Shown: positions 8,208 through 18,458, counted from the stretch's first letter. The stretch is DNA of 64,000 bases from Bacteroides sp. (GCA_020861095.1 JAJBTC010000208.1:1-64000); one strand, 5' to 3'. The notes: a model not told the origin generated them from the sequence alone. A program made the numbers and translations.

Positions 8208-9499
8208 TATTCCACATCCACATACATCTCCCGGAAATTAAAGATCAGCTTATCGTAGTGTCCGAATACATCCTGTCCCAGATTACCGTCATACGGATCA
8301 GCAAAAACATACTCTCCATCTATTATGGATACCTCAGAGAGTGTTCCACTGCTACTTCCCAACGTATAAGGAAAATCTTTCCATACATATTTCCGGACCT
8401 GTTCCATACCTCCGGCTCCTCCGCGCTGCCCTTGGGTAAGTTCCGCATTTTCTTTGATATACTCTTCATGCTCTCTGTAATATTTCCCGTACAGTTCACT
8501 ATGAGCCGCACCTGTATCTAAGGTAAACAACAGACTCTCTCCACCCGAATAAAGCCTTACTATCGGATGAAGATGATCCAGAAAAAGATTGTTCAATTCC
8601 CTGTCCTCTCTCCTGGCCGGAACTCCTAACTCTCCATTCTTATACAGATGCACCTCTTCCATCTGATACATGACCGGAAAACCAATGATTCCTTTTACAT
8701 AAAAATCTATCGGTTCAATGTACAGCACCTCATCCGGCATCACCAGGAACACCACATTCTCTACCAGCAGGTGACCCAGCCAGAGACTATCCGCCACCCC
8801 CAGACGGCTTTGTACCTTAATGGTAGTAGAGGTGGCTACCTCAATCTCCGTATCATAAAGCGTGAGTCCCACCTGTGTTGCAATCGATTCACTGACGGTC
8901 GACAGATTGGCTCCCGTATCGAAGATCAATTCTTCTGTCACGCCTCCACAGGTCACAGGTATGCGGTAATAATCCCCCTCCCTGATCAGACGGATCTTTA
9001 CATCTTCTTTCTTTACCACCTGCTGCGGAAGCACATCCCGTATAGGCTGCCAGAGTGCCAGCACATTTCGATAAGCCTCTACTTCCGTACTATCTGCTAC
9101 CTCAGCGTACTCATGAATCAGCTGAAAATACGTATCGGCAGCCTCCGCATACCTGAACAGGCGACTGTAGTTCTGAGCCTGTATTTCCAACAGTTCTTTC
9201 TTCAGGGTATCCGGGAGCAAATGACCGTATGTATCAAACAAGACGCGGATCTGTGCATTGGATGCGTCTTCCTTGCCAAAAGCATGGTTGCAATGTGCCT
9301 GATAAAAAAGCCATCTGTCGGGAGATAATTTATTCTTTGCCGGGACAAGCTCTTCCCGCAAACGGAAGAGATCCTTTTTTTCCAATAATTGAGACAACTG
9401 ATGATTTACTACAGGATCTGAAACCTGTGGCCCGCAGGCCTGTATAGAAACCAGACATACAACGAACAAACAAACAGAGAAAAACGGATAACAACGCAT
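8207..9499 (-). CDS. Lipoprotein with two retropepsin-like aspartic protease motifs
   Basis: A 430-residue protein. The N-terminus ends in SIQACGPQ, a lipobox with Cys at about 22, so it is a predicted lipoprotein. Residues about 35-155 are helical and TPR-like. Two protease-type motifs follow: IFDTGAN (D194) and TLDTGAA (D328), each at the end of a beta strand and each followed by the hydrophobic run and IG(F/Q) loops seen in gag-type aspartyl protease domains. Two DTG motifs in one chain suggest a bilobal, pepsin-like active site rather than a homodimer, but this is inference. The substrate is unknown. It has its own promoter box and converges on wbqC. Confidence 0.78.
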   Translation of the reverse strand: MRCYPFFSVCLFVVCLVSIQACGPQVSDPVVNHQLSQLLEKKDLFRLREELVPAKNKLSPDRWLFYQAHCNHAFGKEDASNAQIRVLFDTYGHLLPDTLKKELLEIQAQNYSRLFRYAEAADTYFQLIHEYAEVADSTEVEAYRNVLALWQPIRDVLPQQVVKKEDVKIRLIREGDYYRIPVTCGGVTEELIFDTGANLSTVSESIATQVGLTLYDTEIEVATSTTIKVQSRLGVADSLWLGHLLVENVVFLVMPDEVLYIEPIDFYVKGIIGFPVMYQMEEVHLYKNGELGVPARREDRELNNLFLDHLHPIVRLYSGGESLLFTLDTGAAHSELYGKYYREHEEYIKENAELTQGQRGGAGGMEQVRKYVWKDFPYTLGSSSGTLSEVSIIDGEYVFADPYDGNLGQDVFGHYDKLIFNFREMYVDVE

Positions 9500-9533
9500 G
9501 GTATCTTAGCTTTAAATGGGCTGCAAATATAAA

Positions 9534-9541
9534 CAGGCTAC
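9534..9541 (-). promoter_or_regulatory. -7 box upstream of the aspartic-protease lipoprotein
   Basis: TATATTTG on the minus strand fits TAnnTTTG and lies about 35 bases before the ATG at 9499. Confidence 0.5.
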
Positions 9542-9630
9542 GGCTGATGACCAAAACCTGTAACTTATTTAGTCTTAACAGCCTGCAAACATCCTGTATC
9601 TCTATTCCCGGAAAACATCCGTGTAAGTGG

Positions 9631-12501
9631 TTACCCGGAGATCCGGTGCAGGAACTCTGCCAGATTCTCCTTCTCAGCAAGTTTTAGTTTTTTACGCAGC
9701 CGGTACCTGCTGATCTCCACCCCACGTACCGACACATTGAGCAGCGGAGCAATCTCTTTGGAAAGCAGATCCATCCGTATGTAGGCACACAACATTTTAT
9801 CTTTTTTGTTGAGATCCGGAAAACGCCGGTCCAGTGTACGGAAGAAATCCCGATGTACCGAATCAAAAGTAGTCTGGAACTGTGCCAGATCATTGTCGTG
9901 TTCAAGGTTGCTATCGATCTGACCGATCAACCGCAGTACTTTCCGGCGGATAGCAACCAGGTTTTCCTCTTTCACCGCTCCTGTGATGCCCACCGCTTCT
10001 TTACGTATGGCCTGCAACACTTCGTTCTTACGCATGATATTCAATGTAGTCCGTATCAGCTCATCGGCTTTATGCTGAAGTTCGAGCCGCAGGTTCTCGT
10101 CCCGCAGCAGATCGATCTTCTCATCTTTCAGAGCACTCTGTTCGCGAAACTCCTGCTGCTGGCGTATCATCTCCAGTTCCTTCTGTTGCAGGAGAAGTTT
10201 CCGGCTCCTTACCAGACGCCTGTACAGATAGCAGAAAAAGCCCATCCCTGCTACTGCATACAGGACATATGCCCACCAGGTACGATACCAGGGAGGCAAT
10301 ACAACAAACGAGAAAGAAGCCTGGACAGGCTCCACACCATCCTGTGTCATCAGTCTGACCAGGAAGGTATAGGTTCCCTCTCTGAGTCCCGTGTACTCCT
10401 TGCGTACATTCTCTGTCAGATCGCTCCATTCATCCGTTGTCGGTCCCGTAAGCCGATAGGTATACAGAGAAGCCTGGGAAGGGTCAAAATTGGCCGCACT
10501 GTATTCGATACGTAACGAATTATGCGTATAAGGGATAGTGACCGACTGTTCATCGTACTGATAATTGCGCCCATAGATCAGCGAGTCTTTCCCGCCACTC
10601 AGATATACCTTACGGATCTGCAGGTGCACGGGAGAATGCTTCCGGGAAGATTCACGGAAACGCAACAAAGAAAATCCATCCTCCGTACCTACTACAGCCT
10701 GATCTTCCTTCCACAAACGAATATCCTCGAAATATTCGATCATAGACCCCTTCAGGTAACTTTCATGGCCTTTCCGGACAAATTTACCTGTCTCCCGATC
10801 AAACCGGATCAGTTTCAGGGTACTTTCCACTACATACCAGATGTCACCGTAAGTATCCTGATGGATATAGGTACAAGGCTGATCTTCCTGGAGTAACTTT
10901 TCCAGCCATCCGTATCTCTCGATCTCATCACGGATCTGATCGTACCGATACAGCCCTGCATGGGTCACCAGCACGATCTCATCACCCATGCGGGTGATGT
11001 GAGAGTCATAAGACGGAGAGATCGGCGGATGACTGTAGTTCTTGATACGCAGGATCTGAGTCAGATCATCGGACAAAGTGATCCGGAAGATACCCTGTCC
11101 CTTATTGGCTACCCACACAACTCCAGGCGACTCTGCAAACAGCGTCTTACACGAATGCAGAAAGCCATCGATCCGATGCGATACCTGCCACTGCCCCTGG
11201 GTGTTTTTCAATACATACAACCCACTGTAACTTCCTGCCAGCAACACATCCTCCCGATGATCGAAAGCAACCACAGACCAGATACCACGCGTACCCGGGA
11301 TCTGTGTACTCCGGCGGTCATCAATGATAAAAAGGCCATTGTCTGCCGCACAGAACAACTTATCATCATATACCTCCAGGGACCAGACCTGCCCTGACGT
11401 ACCCGGGACAAAGATCATTTCGCTCTCCGGTTCGTTGCTGTCGGGCAAAGGCATATGATAAAGTCCCTGATTGGTACCCAGATACATACGCCTCTGATAA
11501 GGTATGGAAGCATATCCCGAACCGATCACCGCTGTATTGCCATAGAGAGAAAAAAGAGAAGAGGTCAGTTGCACACAATCCAGCCCGTTGTCGAGCCCCA
11601 GCCACAGGTCTCCTTCCCGATCGAAAGCCATACCCAGCACAGTCTTGTTCTGAAGTCCGCGATCAATAGAGATCTTTTCTGTTTTTCCACCTGCCATATC
11701 CATGATCAGCACCCCATCCTGCACAGACCCCAACGCCAGCAGAGAATCTCTGACAGCAGCGCAAAAGAGGGGATTGGCCCGGAGGAAAGGATCTGCTGCA
11801 CTCCGGTAAGGCTTCAGTGAAGAATCCTTGTAGACAAACAATCCGTCTCTGGCTGTTACGACCAGAAGATCTTCCCCCAGCGGAAACAGTCCGACGATCT
11901 TATAAGAAGCGGTAGAGGAAGTATTCACCTGCAGGGAGAATGTATCTCCATTAAGCAGGCAGATACCCTCCGCATTAGCAATATAGAACCGGTTGTTGAA
12001 GACCGCCGAATGCCTGATCTCCGAAGGAGAAGGTATGAAAGTGACATCACTTCCATCCCAGCGAAACAGGGTACGCTCCGACTGGAAATAGACCACATCA
12101 CCTACCTGATGAATGTTCCAGATGATACCGATATAACGATGACGGGAAATACTGTCGGAAAGATTCGTATACGTGAGCCCACCCAGCGCATTGGGAGTAA
12201 AATAACCAAATTCGCCCATTCCACCGATATATACCTTTCCATCACTGCCCACTTGTACCGATCTGCTCTTTACATTTCCCATCGGATACCGGTTCCAGCT
12301 CACCCCGTCATATTCCAGCAACCCCTTATTGTTGGCTACATAAATCCATCCATTGTCGTGCTGAGAGATCATCCAGTTTTGAGTACCCCCCTGATAGTCT
12401 TTCCGGGAATGGTTGATCACCGGATGTTGCCAGTGTGCCGAAACAGAGGGGAAACATACAAATAACAGTAAGAAAGGTAGTAGTTTGTGCAAGTGTTTCA
12501 T
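9631..12501 (-). CDS. Membrane one-component regulator: beta-propellers, Y_Y_Y, LuxR-type HTH
   Basis: A 956-residue regulator. In order it has a signal peptide (residues 1-22), a long beta-propeller sensor region (about 25-640) with repeated W(V)A/LGLDNGL-type blades, a Y_Y_Y domain (about 650-740, with SLRIEYSAANFDP), one transmembrane helix (WWAYVLYAVAGMGFF), a coiled coil and a C-terminal LuxR-type helix-turn-helix ending in YRLRKKLKL. There is no histidine kinase or receiver domain, so it is not a hybrid two-component system. The likely role is to sense an oligosaccharide in the periplasm and activate the divergent PUL1 genes. The frame is open to 12537, but the -7 box at 12525-12532 and the signal peptide fix the start at 12501. 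Confidence 0.88.
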   Translation of the reverse strand: MKHLHKLLPFLLLFVCFPSVSAHWQHPVINHSRKDYQGGTQNWMISQHDNGWIYVANNKGLLEYDGVSWNRYPMGNVKSRSVQVGSDGKVYIGGMGEFGYFTPNALGGLTYTNLSDSISRHRYIGIIWNIHQVGDVVYFQSERTLFRWDGSDVTFIPSPSEIRHSAVFNNRFYIANAEGICLLNGDTFSLQVNTSSTASYKIVGLFPLGEDLLVVTARDGLFVYKDSSLKPYRSAADPFLRANPLFCAAVRDSLLALGSVQDGVLIMDMAGGKTEKISIDRGLQNKTVLGMAFDREGDLWLGLDNGLDCVQLTSSLFSLYGNTAVIGSGYASIPYQRRMYLGTNQGLYHMPLPDSNEPESEMIFVPGTSGQVWSLEVYDDKLFCAADNGLFIIDDRRSTQIPGTRGIWSVVAFDHREDVLLAGSYSGLYVLKNTQGQWQVSHRIDGFLHSCKTLFAESPGVVWVANKGQGIFRITLSDDLTQILRIKNYSHPPISPSYDSHITRMGDEIVLVTHAGLYRYDQIRDEIERYGWLEKLLQEDQPCTYIHQDTYGDIWYVVESTLKLIRFDRETGKFVRKGHESYLKGSMIEYFEDIRLWKEDQAVVGTEDGFSLLRFRESSRKHSPVHLQIRKVYLSGGKDSLIYGRNYQYDEQSVTIPYTHNSLRIEYSAANFDPSQASLYTYRLTGPTTDEWSDLTENVRKEYTGLREGTYTFLVRLMTQDGVEPVQASFSFVVLPPWYRTWWAYVLYAVAGMGFFCYLYRRLVRSRKLLLQQKELEMIRQQQEFREQSALKDEKIDLLRDENLRLELQHKADELIRTTLNIMRKNEVLQAIRKEAVGITGAVKEENLVAIRRKVLRLIGQIDSNLEHDNDLAQFQTTFDSVHRDFFRTLDRRFPDLNKKDKMLCAYIRMDLLSKEIAPLLNVSVRGVEISRYRLRKKLKLAEKENLAEFLHRISG

Positions 12502-12524
12502 ACGATCAGATCTTAATAGGTCTT

Positions 12525-12532
12525 CAAAGATA
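12525..12532 (-). promoter_or_regulatory. -7 box of the PUL1 regulator gene
   Basis: TATCTTTG on the minus strand is an exact TAnnTTTG match 24 bases before the ATG at 12501. It rules out the upstream in-frame start at 12537. Confidence 0.6.
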
Positions 12533-12674
12533 GACAATAACCCCGAAAGTAACTTCCTGTTGCCCGATTATTTAATACATCATTTCCCGGAATATACATG
12601 TTACCATCCTGTAACTTTTATCAAAATAGCCTGCTAATTATCAAGTCATTATAATATAGATGAGAAACTCCTGA

Positions 12675-12719
12675 TGTAACCGGAAAAGATTTCAGTAGTA
12701 CTTATGTTGTAATCGGAAT
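12675..12719 (+). promoter_or_regulatory. Candidate regulator operator upstream of susC1 (33-bp spaced direct repeat)
   Basis: TGTAACCGGAAA at 12675 and TGTAATCGGAAT at 12708 are direct repeats exactly 33 bases apart, about three helical turns. The same arrangement and flanking bases occur upstream of susC2. The site lies 26 bases upstream of the susC1 -7 box, as expected for an activator site. Confidence 0.6.
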
Positions 12720-12744
12720 TGATGCAGAAAATCAAACATATGAA

Positions 12745-12752
12745 TAAGTTTG
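12745..12752 (+). promoter_or_regulatory. -7 box of susC1 promoter
   Basis: TAAGTTTG fits TAnnTTTG. It lies 41 bases before the susC1 ATG. Confidence 0.5.
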
Positions 12753-12792
12753 CCGGACACTTCACAATTGTATGTAATAAAATCTATGTATT

Positions 12793-15700
12793 ATGAAAAA
12801 AGACCGATTCTTACAAAAGATGACACGGCGACTTTTCTGGTGCGGTTTGCTTTTTCTGCTGAGTGCAAACCTACAGGCACAAAGTAGCACACAGATCAGG
12901 GGTCAGGTTGTCGACGAACGCACACAGGAACCTCTGATCGGGGTATCTGTACTTGAAAAGGGAACTACCAACGGGGTAATCTCGGATATGGACGGGAACT
13001 ATTCCCTGCAGGTACATCCACAGGCTACTGTTATCTTCTCTTATGTTGGATATGTGACCCGGGAACTGAACGTTTCCCAGGCCCAGGGGGACATTGTACT
13101 CAAAGAGGACGCACAGACCCTGCAGGAAATTGTGATCATTGGCTACGGCACACAGAAAAAGGTGAACCTGACCGGTGCTGTGGCACAGGTAGACGGGGAC
13201 AAACTGGCTGCCCGTACCTCTGCGAATCTCCTGGGTTCGCTGCAGGGAGAACTGCCGGGAGTCACGATCACCCGCAGCAGCGGAAAACCGGGCGACGAAG
13301 GATACAGCCTGAATGTCCATGGAAAGACTTCTGTCAACAATACCTCCACGCTGGTACTGATCGACGGGATCGAAGGCGATATGACCCTGCTGAACCCCAG
13401 TGACATCGAGACAGTGACCGTACTGAAAGATGCCGCGGCAGCTTCTATCTACGGGGCCAAAGCAGCCGCCGGTGTAGTACTGGTCACTACCAAAAAAGGA
13501 CAGGAAGGCAAAGTACGTATCAACTACAACGGATACTACGCGATCTCCACGCCGGGCAATATGCCCAAACGCCTCAACTCCTGGGAAGAACAGATCATCA
13601 ACAACATTGCCCGCCTCAATGCCAGCGGAAACGCGGAATATACCGAAGAACAGGTGGAATGGCTCAAAAACCCCAACTTCAACTATCGCCCGAACATCAG
13701 CGGGCAGGATCGCTGGGACTACTACGACAATGTCAACTACATCAAAGAGGGAACCAACCGCACCAGCAGCATGCAGAGTCATGCCGTATCCATCAGCGGT
13801 GGCTCTCAGAGACTCAACTACCTGGCTTCCGCAGGATACTACAAACGCAACGGTATACTCAGGTACGGACCCGACGGGAACGAGCGTTACAACCTGCGCT
13901 TCAATCTCAACTCGGAAGTAAACAAATACGTGTCCCTGTCGTTCAATGCAAGCTACAACGGTTCGTTTGTAGAAGAGAACTCGGCAGGCACGGGACTGAT
14001 CTTAGACAAGCTCTACCGCATCCGCACCCGCCAGCCGATCTATACACCGGACGAAGACACGACCAGCAATCCCTACAACGGAGATTTGCAGGTGAATCCG
14101 ATCGATATGATGAAGAACGCGGGTATCACGAAGAAAGATTACGAAGCCTTCAACGGAAAAGGCGAGATCATCATCAAAGACCTGGTACCGGGACTGGTGA
14201 TCAACGCCTCTGTGGCGCGCAAGCAGGATTACTATTCTTACTATTCCGAAAAACGGACCATCAAATGGTACGGACGCACGGAAGACACGGTACGGGATCA
14301 GATCAATGCTTCCAATTCGCTGACCAAAACGAAGAACGGTGCCTACCACAATACGTACGAAGCACGGGCCACCTACGAATTCAGCCTGGCCAACGCACAC
14401 AACTTCAAGGTGCTGGCAGGAACCCAGTTCGAAGAGTACAGAAAAGACGAGATGTCTGCCACGGTGAACGGATTGCTGAAAAACGACTTTTTCAGTCTCA
14501 ACTATCCGGGTGGAGAGAATCCCTATACAGCCTCGGATAAGGTAGAGACCTGGGCCATGATGTCTTACTTCGGACGTCTGAATTATAACTTCAAAGAACG
14601 GTACCTGTTCGAAGCCAACATCCGCTACGACGGCAGTTCGCGGCTGGACCCGGATCACCGCTGGAAAGCGTTCCCGTCTTTCTCTGCCGGCTGGCGCATC
14701 AGTGAAGAACCGTTCTTCAAAGACAAAGTAGATCTGTTTGACAACCTGAAACTCCGCGCTTCCTGGGGACAACTGGGCAACGGAGCGGTACTCGACTTCT
14801 ACGACTACATCGCCCTGATCAGCAAAGGAAATCAACTGGCTTTCAACGACGAACTCAACAATTACTTCTGGCAGGACAAACTGGCGTCGAAGTCAAAAAC
14901 CTGGGAAACCATCGAGACCTTTGACATCGGGTTAGATCTGGGACTGCTCAACAACCGTCTGAACCTCACAGCAGACTATTTTGTGAAACGCAACAAAGAT
15001 ATGCTTTCTACACTGCCTCAGCCCCATATCCTGGGGATCGGCACTTCGGCCAGCAACATCGGCGAACTGAAGACCTGGGGATGGGAGATCGACATCAAAT
15101 GGAAAGACCGCATCGGTCAGGTAGATTACTGGGCCGGATTCTCCCTGGCAGATGACCGGAACAAATTAGTGAAGTACCAGGGAGAGAATACGATCCGGGA
15201 AGGAGTGGTATCTACCCTGGAAGGATACGCGCTGAATACCATCTGGGGTTATAAGACAGATGGCTATTTCACCAGCCGGGAAGAGTACGAAGCCTACGGG
15301 GTAGAGCAATTCAACCATGCGAAAGTACAGGGCGGGGATATCAAATACCTGGACCTGGACGGAAGCGGAAAGATCGACGCCGGTGAGGGCACGCCGGAAA
15401 ATCCGGGCGACCTGATCTACCTGGGTACCACAGACCCGCGCTATTCGTACGGTATCTCCCTGGGAGCTGCCTGGAAAGGATTCGACCTCTCGCTCTTCTT
15501 CCAGGGCGTGGGCAAACGCAGCTTCCTGATCAAAACGGAAACGCTGGCCCCTATGCTCAATACCTACAACCTGCCGTGGTCTATCCACCAGGACTACTGG
15601 ACGGAGGAGAACCCCAACGCCTTCTGGCCCCGCCTCTATCAGGGCAATGACTACAACTACAAAGCCTCTGATAAATGGGTACAGAACGCGCGCTACGTCC

Positions 15701-15903
15701 GCCTGAAAAACATCCAGCTGGGATACAATGTACCCATCCACAAAAAGATCATAGAGAAACTAAGGGTATATGTTTCGGGAGACGATGTGTGGGAACACTC
15801 TAAAGTACTGAAGGTATTTGACCCGGAATCGCCCAACGACGCGAGTTCACAAATGTATCCTTTCTTCCGTACCGTGACATTCGGAGTGAATCTAACTTTC
15901 TAA
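12793..15903 (+). CDS. SusC/RagA-family TonB-dependent outer-membrane receptor (PUL1, pair 1)
   Basis: A 1036-residue outer-membrane transporter that takes up oligosaccharides with energy from TonB. It has a signal peptide (about 1-29, ending in LQAQ) and a carboxypeptidase-regulatory-like domain (about 35-105, with the PLIGVSVLEKGT and GNYSLQV pattern). A region that includes a GYGTQKK motif leads into the plug domain, which carries DIETVTVLKDAAAASIYG and GVVLVTTKKG, and the chain ends in a 22-strand barrel finishing in VTFGVNLTF with a terminal Phe. The gene is divergent from the PUL1 regulator and 12 bases ahead of its SusD partner. The leader AAAATCTATGTATTATG is nearly identical to that of susC2. 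The substrate is inferred from neighbouring enzymes to be an acidic, glucuronate-rich glycan. Confidence 0.93.
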   Translation: MKKDRFLQKMTRRLFWCGLLFLLSANLQAQSSTQIRGQVVDERTQEPLIGVSVLEKGTTNGVISDMDGNYSLQVHPQATVIFSYVGYVTRELNVSQAQGDIVLKEDAQTLQEIVIIGYGTQKKVNLTGAVAQVDGDKLAARTSANLLGSLQGELPGVTITRSSGKPGDEGYSLNVHGKTSVNNTSTLVLIDGIEGDMTLLNPSDIETVTVLKDAAAASIYGAKAAAGVVLVTTKKGQEGKVRINYNGYYAISTPGNMPKRLNSWEEQIINNIARLNASGNAEYTEEQVEWLKNPNFNYRPNISGQDRWDYYDNVNYIKEGTNRTSSMQSHAVSISGGSQRLNYLASAGYYKRNGILRYGPDGNERYNLRFNLNSEVNKYVSLSFNASYNGSFVEENSAGTGLILDKLYRIRTRQPIYTPDEDTTSNPYNGDLQVNPIDMMKNAGITKKDYEAFNGKGEIIIKDLVPGLVINASVARKQDYYSYYSEKRTIKWYGRTEDTVRDQINASNSLTKTKNGAYHNTYEARATYEFSLANAHNFKVLAGTQFEEYRKDEMSATVNGLLKNDFFSLNYPGGENPYTASDKVETWAMMSYFGRLNYNFKERYLFEANIRYDGSSRLDPDHRWKAFPSFSAGWRISEEPFFKDKVDLFDNLKLRASWGQLGNGAVLDFYDYIALISKGNQLAFNDELNNYFWQDKLASKSKTWETIETFDIGLDLGLLNNRLNLTADYFVKRNKDMLSTLPQPHILGIGTSASNIGELKTWGWEIDIKWKDRIGQVDYWAGFSLADDRNKLVKYQGENTIREGVVSTLEGYALNTIWGYKTDGYFTSREEYEAYGVEQFNHAKVQGGDIKYLDLDGSGKIDAGEGTPENPGDLIYLGTTDPRYSYGISLGAAWKGFDLSLFFQGVGKRSFLIKTETLAPMLNTYNLPWSIHQDYWTEENPNAFWPRLYQGNDYNYKASDKWVQNARYVRLKNIQLGYNVPIHKKIIEKLRVYVSGDDVWEHSKVLKVFDPESPNDASSQMYPFFRTVTFGVNLTF

Positions 15904-15915
15904 AATGGGATTATC

Positions 15916-17553
15916 ATGAAAAAAATATATTATCCGATCTTTGCAAGCGTCCTGCTTTTCCTGATGGCCGGATGCGATCTGGACAGATATCCGGAGACCA
16001 CGCTGGCCGATACCAACTTCTGGAAATCGGAGTCCGACCTGAAAGGGGCATGCAACCGTCTCTACAACCTGCTGGCGGGTTTTGAGATCGACACCCGTGC
16101 CGACGACCTCTACAACGGCAACAACGACATCAGTAGCGGAAACCGCACCGTACCCAACGAAAGCGGCAACTGGACAGACCCTTACTACCGCATACAGACA
16201 GCCAATATCATCCTGGAGAAAAGTGCGGATATGGACCTGAGCGAAGAGATACTCAACCGCTACCATGCGGAAGCACGCTTCTTCCGGGCCTACCACTACT
16301 TCGACCTGGTGAAAAAATACGGCGATGTGCCTCTGGTACTGAAAGCTTTCCAGGACATCAACGACCCGGACATCAAAATGGGACGTTCGCCCCGGGCCGA
16401 TGTCCTGGAACAGGTGTACAGAGACCTGGACTTTGCCGCGGAATGGTTGCCTGCGCACAATCAGCTCAAAAGCAACGAGTGGGGACGGGTGACACGCAGT
16501 TCAGCACTAGCCCTGAAAGCCCGGGTAGGGCTCTACGAAGGTACCCGCTCCAAATTCCACAACTACGGTACACCGGACACCCACCTGCAGATCGCGGTCA
16601 GAGCCGCGAAAGAGACCATGCAGGAAGGCCATACCCTGTATGGAAACTACGAACGTCTGTTCCTGTACGACGGACAGGGGGCAGCCAACACAGAGAATAT
16701 CTTTGTGAAGATCTACGGAAAGACCTCTTCCGGTGCCAACATACAGACACACAACAACTCCCGTGACCTGGAAAACCGGTATGCGCCTACACGCAACCTG
16801 ATCGATATCTACCTGTGTGCGGATGGGCTTCCGTATGGTATCTCTCCGCTGGTACCTACCAACGAGAGCCGGTACAACGAGGTGCTGGAAAACCGCGATC
16901 CCCGGCTCAACATGACCGTTTACAGTCTGGGAGAAGAGGCTTATAAGGGGATCTTCTCACAGGCCTACGCGTTCGGACGTACGGCCTACATCATGAAAAA
17001 AGGTTTTATCATGGAAGACTGGAACCATAACTCGGGGGCGGTGGTAGACAAAATCCTGATCCGGTATGCAGAAGTATTGCTGACGTACGCCGAAGCCACA
17101 TACGAGCTCAACGGCTCCATCTCCGATGCCGATCTGGAACGGACCGTCAACGCGCTCAGGCAACGGGCCGGACTCACCGTGAAACTGACCAACGACTTTG
17201 TGAACCGCAACCAACTGGATATGCGGGAAGAGATCCGGCGCGAACGCACGGTGGAACTGGCCGGAGAGGGCTTTCGCTACGACGACCTGATCCGCTGGAA
17301 AACTGCCGAAGAGGTATTGCCCCGGGCCATCTACGGTGCCAAATATATCGAAGAAGATTGGGGAAGCACTTCCAAAGAGACCGTGCAGAACCTGCTCGAC
17401 GAAAACGACCGCTTAGTGATGCAGCTGGCCCGTGACCGCAGGTTTGATGCCCGGCGCGATTATCTCTATCCGGTACCTCTCAATGAGATCTCCCTGAGCG
17501 GAGGCCATGTGACACAGAACCCTTATTGGTCATCTAATACTGAAGAAGAATGA
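15916..17553 (+). CDS. SusD/RagB-family glycan-binding lipoprotein (PUL1, pair 1)
   Basis: A 545-residue outer-membrane lipoprotein that caps the preceding SusC barrel and captures glycan. The signal peptide ends in LMAGC with lipid-bearing C20. The SusD pattern is present: an N-terminal CDLDRYPETTLAD segment, TPR-like helices with ARFFRAYHYFDLVKKYGDVPLV near residue 120, and a C-terminal RRERTVELAGEGFRYDDLIRWK motif. The start at 15916 lies 12 bases after susC1. The stop codon overlaps the start of the next gene (ATGA), which indicates translational coupling. Confidence 0.92.
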   Translation: MKKIYYPIFASVLLFLMAGCDLDRYPETTLADTNFWKSESDLKGACNRLYNLLAGFEIDTRADDLYNGNNDISSGNRTVPNESGNWTDPYYRIQTANIILEKSADMDLSEEILNRYHAEARFFRAYHYFDLVKKYGDVPLVLKAFQDINDPDIKMGRSPRADVLEQVYRDLDFAAEWLPAHNQLKSNEWGRVTRSSALALKARVGLYEGTRSKFHNYGTPDTHLQIAVRAAKETMQEGHTLYGNYERLFLYDGQGAANTENIFVKIYGKTSSGANIQTHNNSRDLENRYAPTRNLIDIYLCADGLPYGISPLVPTNESRYNEVLENRDPRLNMTVYSLGEEAYKGIFSQAYAFGRTAYIMKKGFIMEDWNHNSGAVVDKILIRYAEVLLTYAEATYELNGSISDADLERTVNALRQRAGLTVKLTNDFVNRNQLDMREEIRRERTVELAGEGFRYDDLIRWKTAEEVLPRAIYGAKYIEEDWGSTSKETVQNLLDENDRLVMQLARDRRFDARRDYLYPVPLNEISLSGGHVTQNPYWSSNTEEE

Positions 17554-18104
17554 AAACAAAACTGAGTATAGCCCTTGTGGCCCTTTGTGCGTTGCTGTTC
17601 ACTGCCTGTGAACACCGTGGGTATCCCGACGGATTGCCCGAATTCGAGCACTATTATTACGCGGGGTTCATTCCCTGGAACAACGATACTGTAACGGTGG
17701 AAAGGGAGGAAACGGAACTGATCAAACTCCCTGTACAATTCCACTGCGAGTATATACGCACATACGATGTACAGGTCCGGTACTTCCTGAAAACTTCCGG
17801 CATCGACCATCCGGCCCGGGAAGGGGTAGACTTTGAGATCGTAGACAGGAATGGGAACAAGATACCGGCTGCTTCCGCGGGTGTATATGAAATCACCTTC
17901 CCGCAAGCCCGCAAAGGCTATGATACAATCTATGTGAAACCTCTTGCGGTGAATGCCACAGATACCCGGGTGATCCGTATCGAACTGTGCGAAGGGGATA
18001 ATATCAATGCTTCGGAAAGTGAGAGCCGTATCAACCATGTGACGAAGGATTATACCGTAGCTACCTTCACACAGGCCTATTGTCGTCCGCTGAAATTCAA
18101 CTAA
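17550..18104 (+). CDS. SusCD-linked surface lipoprotein (DUF4843 / Calx-beta-like)
   Basis: A 184-residue predicted lipoprotein (LLFTACEH, C20). It overlaps the susD1 stop by four bases. The body looks all-beta, with a strand pattern (YDVQVRYFL, GVDFEIVD, ITFPQARKGYDTIYVKPL, TRVIRIEL) resembling the Ig/Calx-beta-like DUF4843 proteins that follow susCD pairs in Bacteroidota. Such proteins are thought to sit on the surface and help bind glycan. The family assignment is tentative because it is shorter than most DUF4843 proteins. A hairpin about 55 bases after the stop may end this transcription unit. Confidence 0.6.
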   Translation: MKTKLSIALVALCALLFTACEHRGYPDGLPEFEHYYYAGFIPWNNDTVTVEREETELIKLPVQFHCEYIRTYDVQVRYFLKTSGIDHPAREGVDFEIVDRNGNKIPAASAGVYEITFPQARKGYDTIYVKPLAVNATDTRVIRIELCEGDNINASESESRINHVTKDYTVATFTQAYCRPLKFN

Positions 18105-18159
18105 ATAGTTTTCAATAGTTTCCATAAGCGAATGAGATTGTAACAGGAAGAAGAAGGAA

Positions 18160-18193
18160 GCAGATCCGGCCGCAACCTGCGGATCGGATCTGC
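18160..18193 (+). terminator. Hairpin after the susC1-susD1-lipoprotein unit
   Basis: GCAGATCCG (18160-18168) pairs with CGGATCTGC (18185-18193), with an inner CCG/CGG stem. No clear T run follows, so termination is uncertain. Confidence 0.4.
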
Positions 18194-18458
18194 ATGCCTT
18201 ACACCTGAATTTATTTATACTCATGGTCTGTGTCTAAGATCTTCCCGCTGGTACAAACCCCAAAAATACACAGCCTGCAAACAAATATAACAGATCGTTG
18301 CACGTGAATTATCTGTCGCAAAGAGATAGTAGGAATAAGCACTCTGTTATAAAATCCACTACATCAGAGGAAAAATTTACCTGAAAGTACCACTATCAAT
18401 TATTAAGATCATAAGCTCTAAGTATCAACCCCCTATCTTTTATCAGGGAAAGTCACGA

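Noticed and set aside
9631-12501. Hybrid two-component system regulator
   Set aside because: The propeller and Y_Y_Y regions resemble one, but no HisKA, ATPase or receiver motifs occur between the membrane helix and the HTH.
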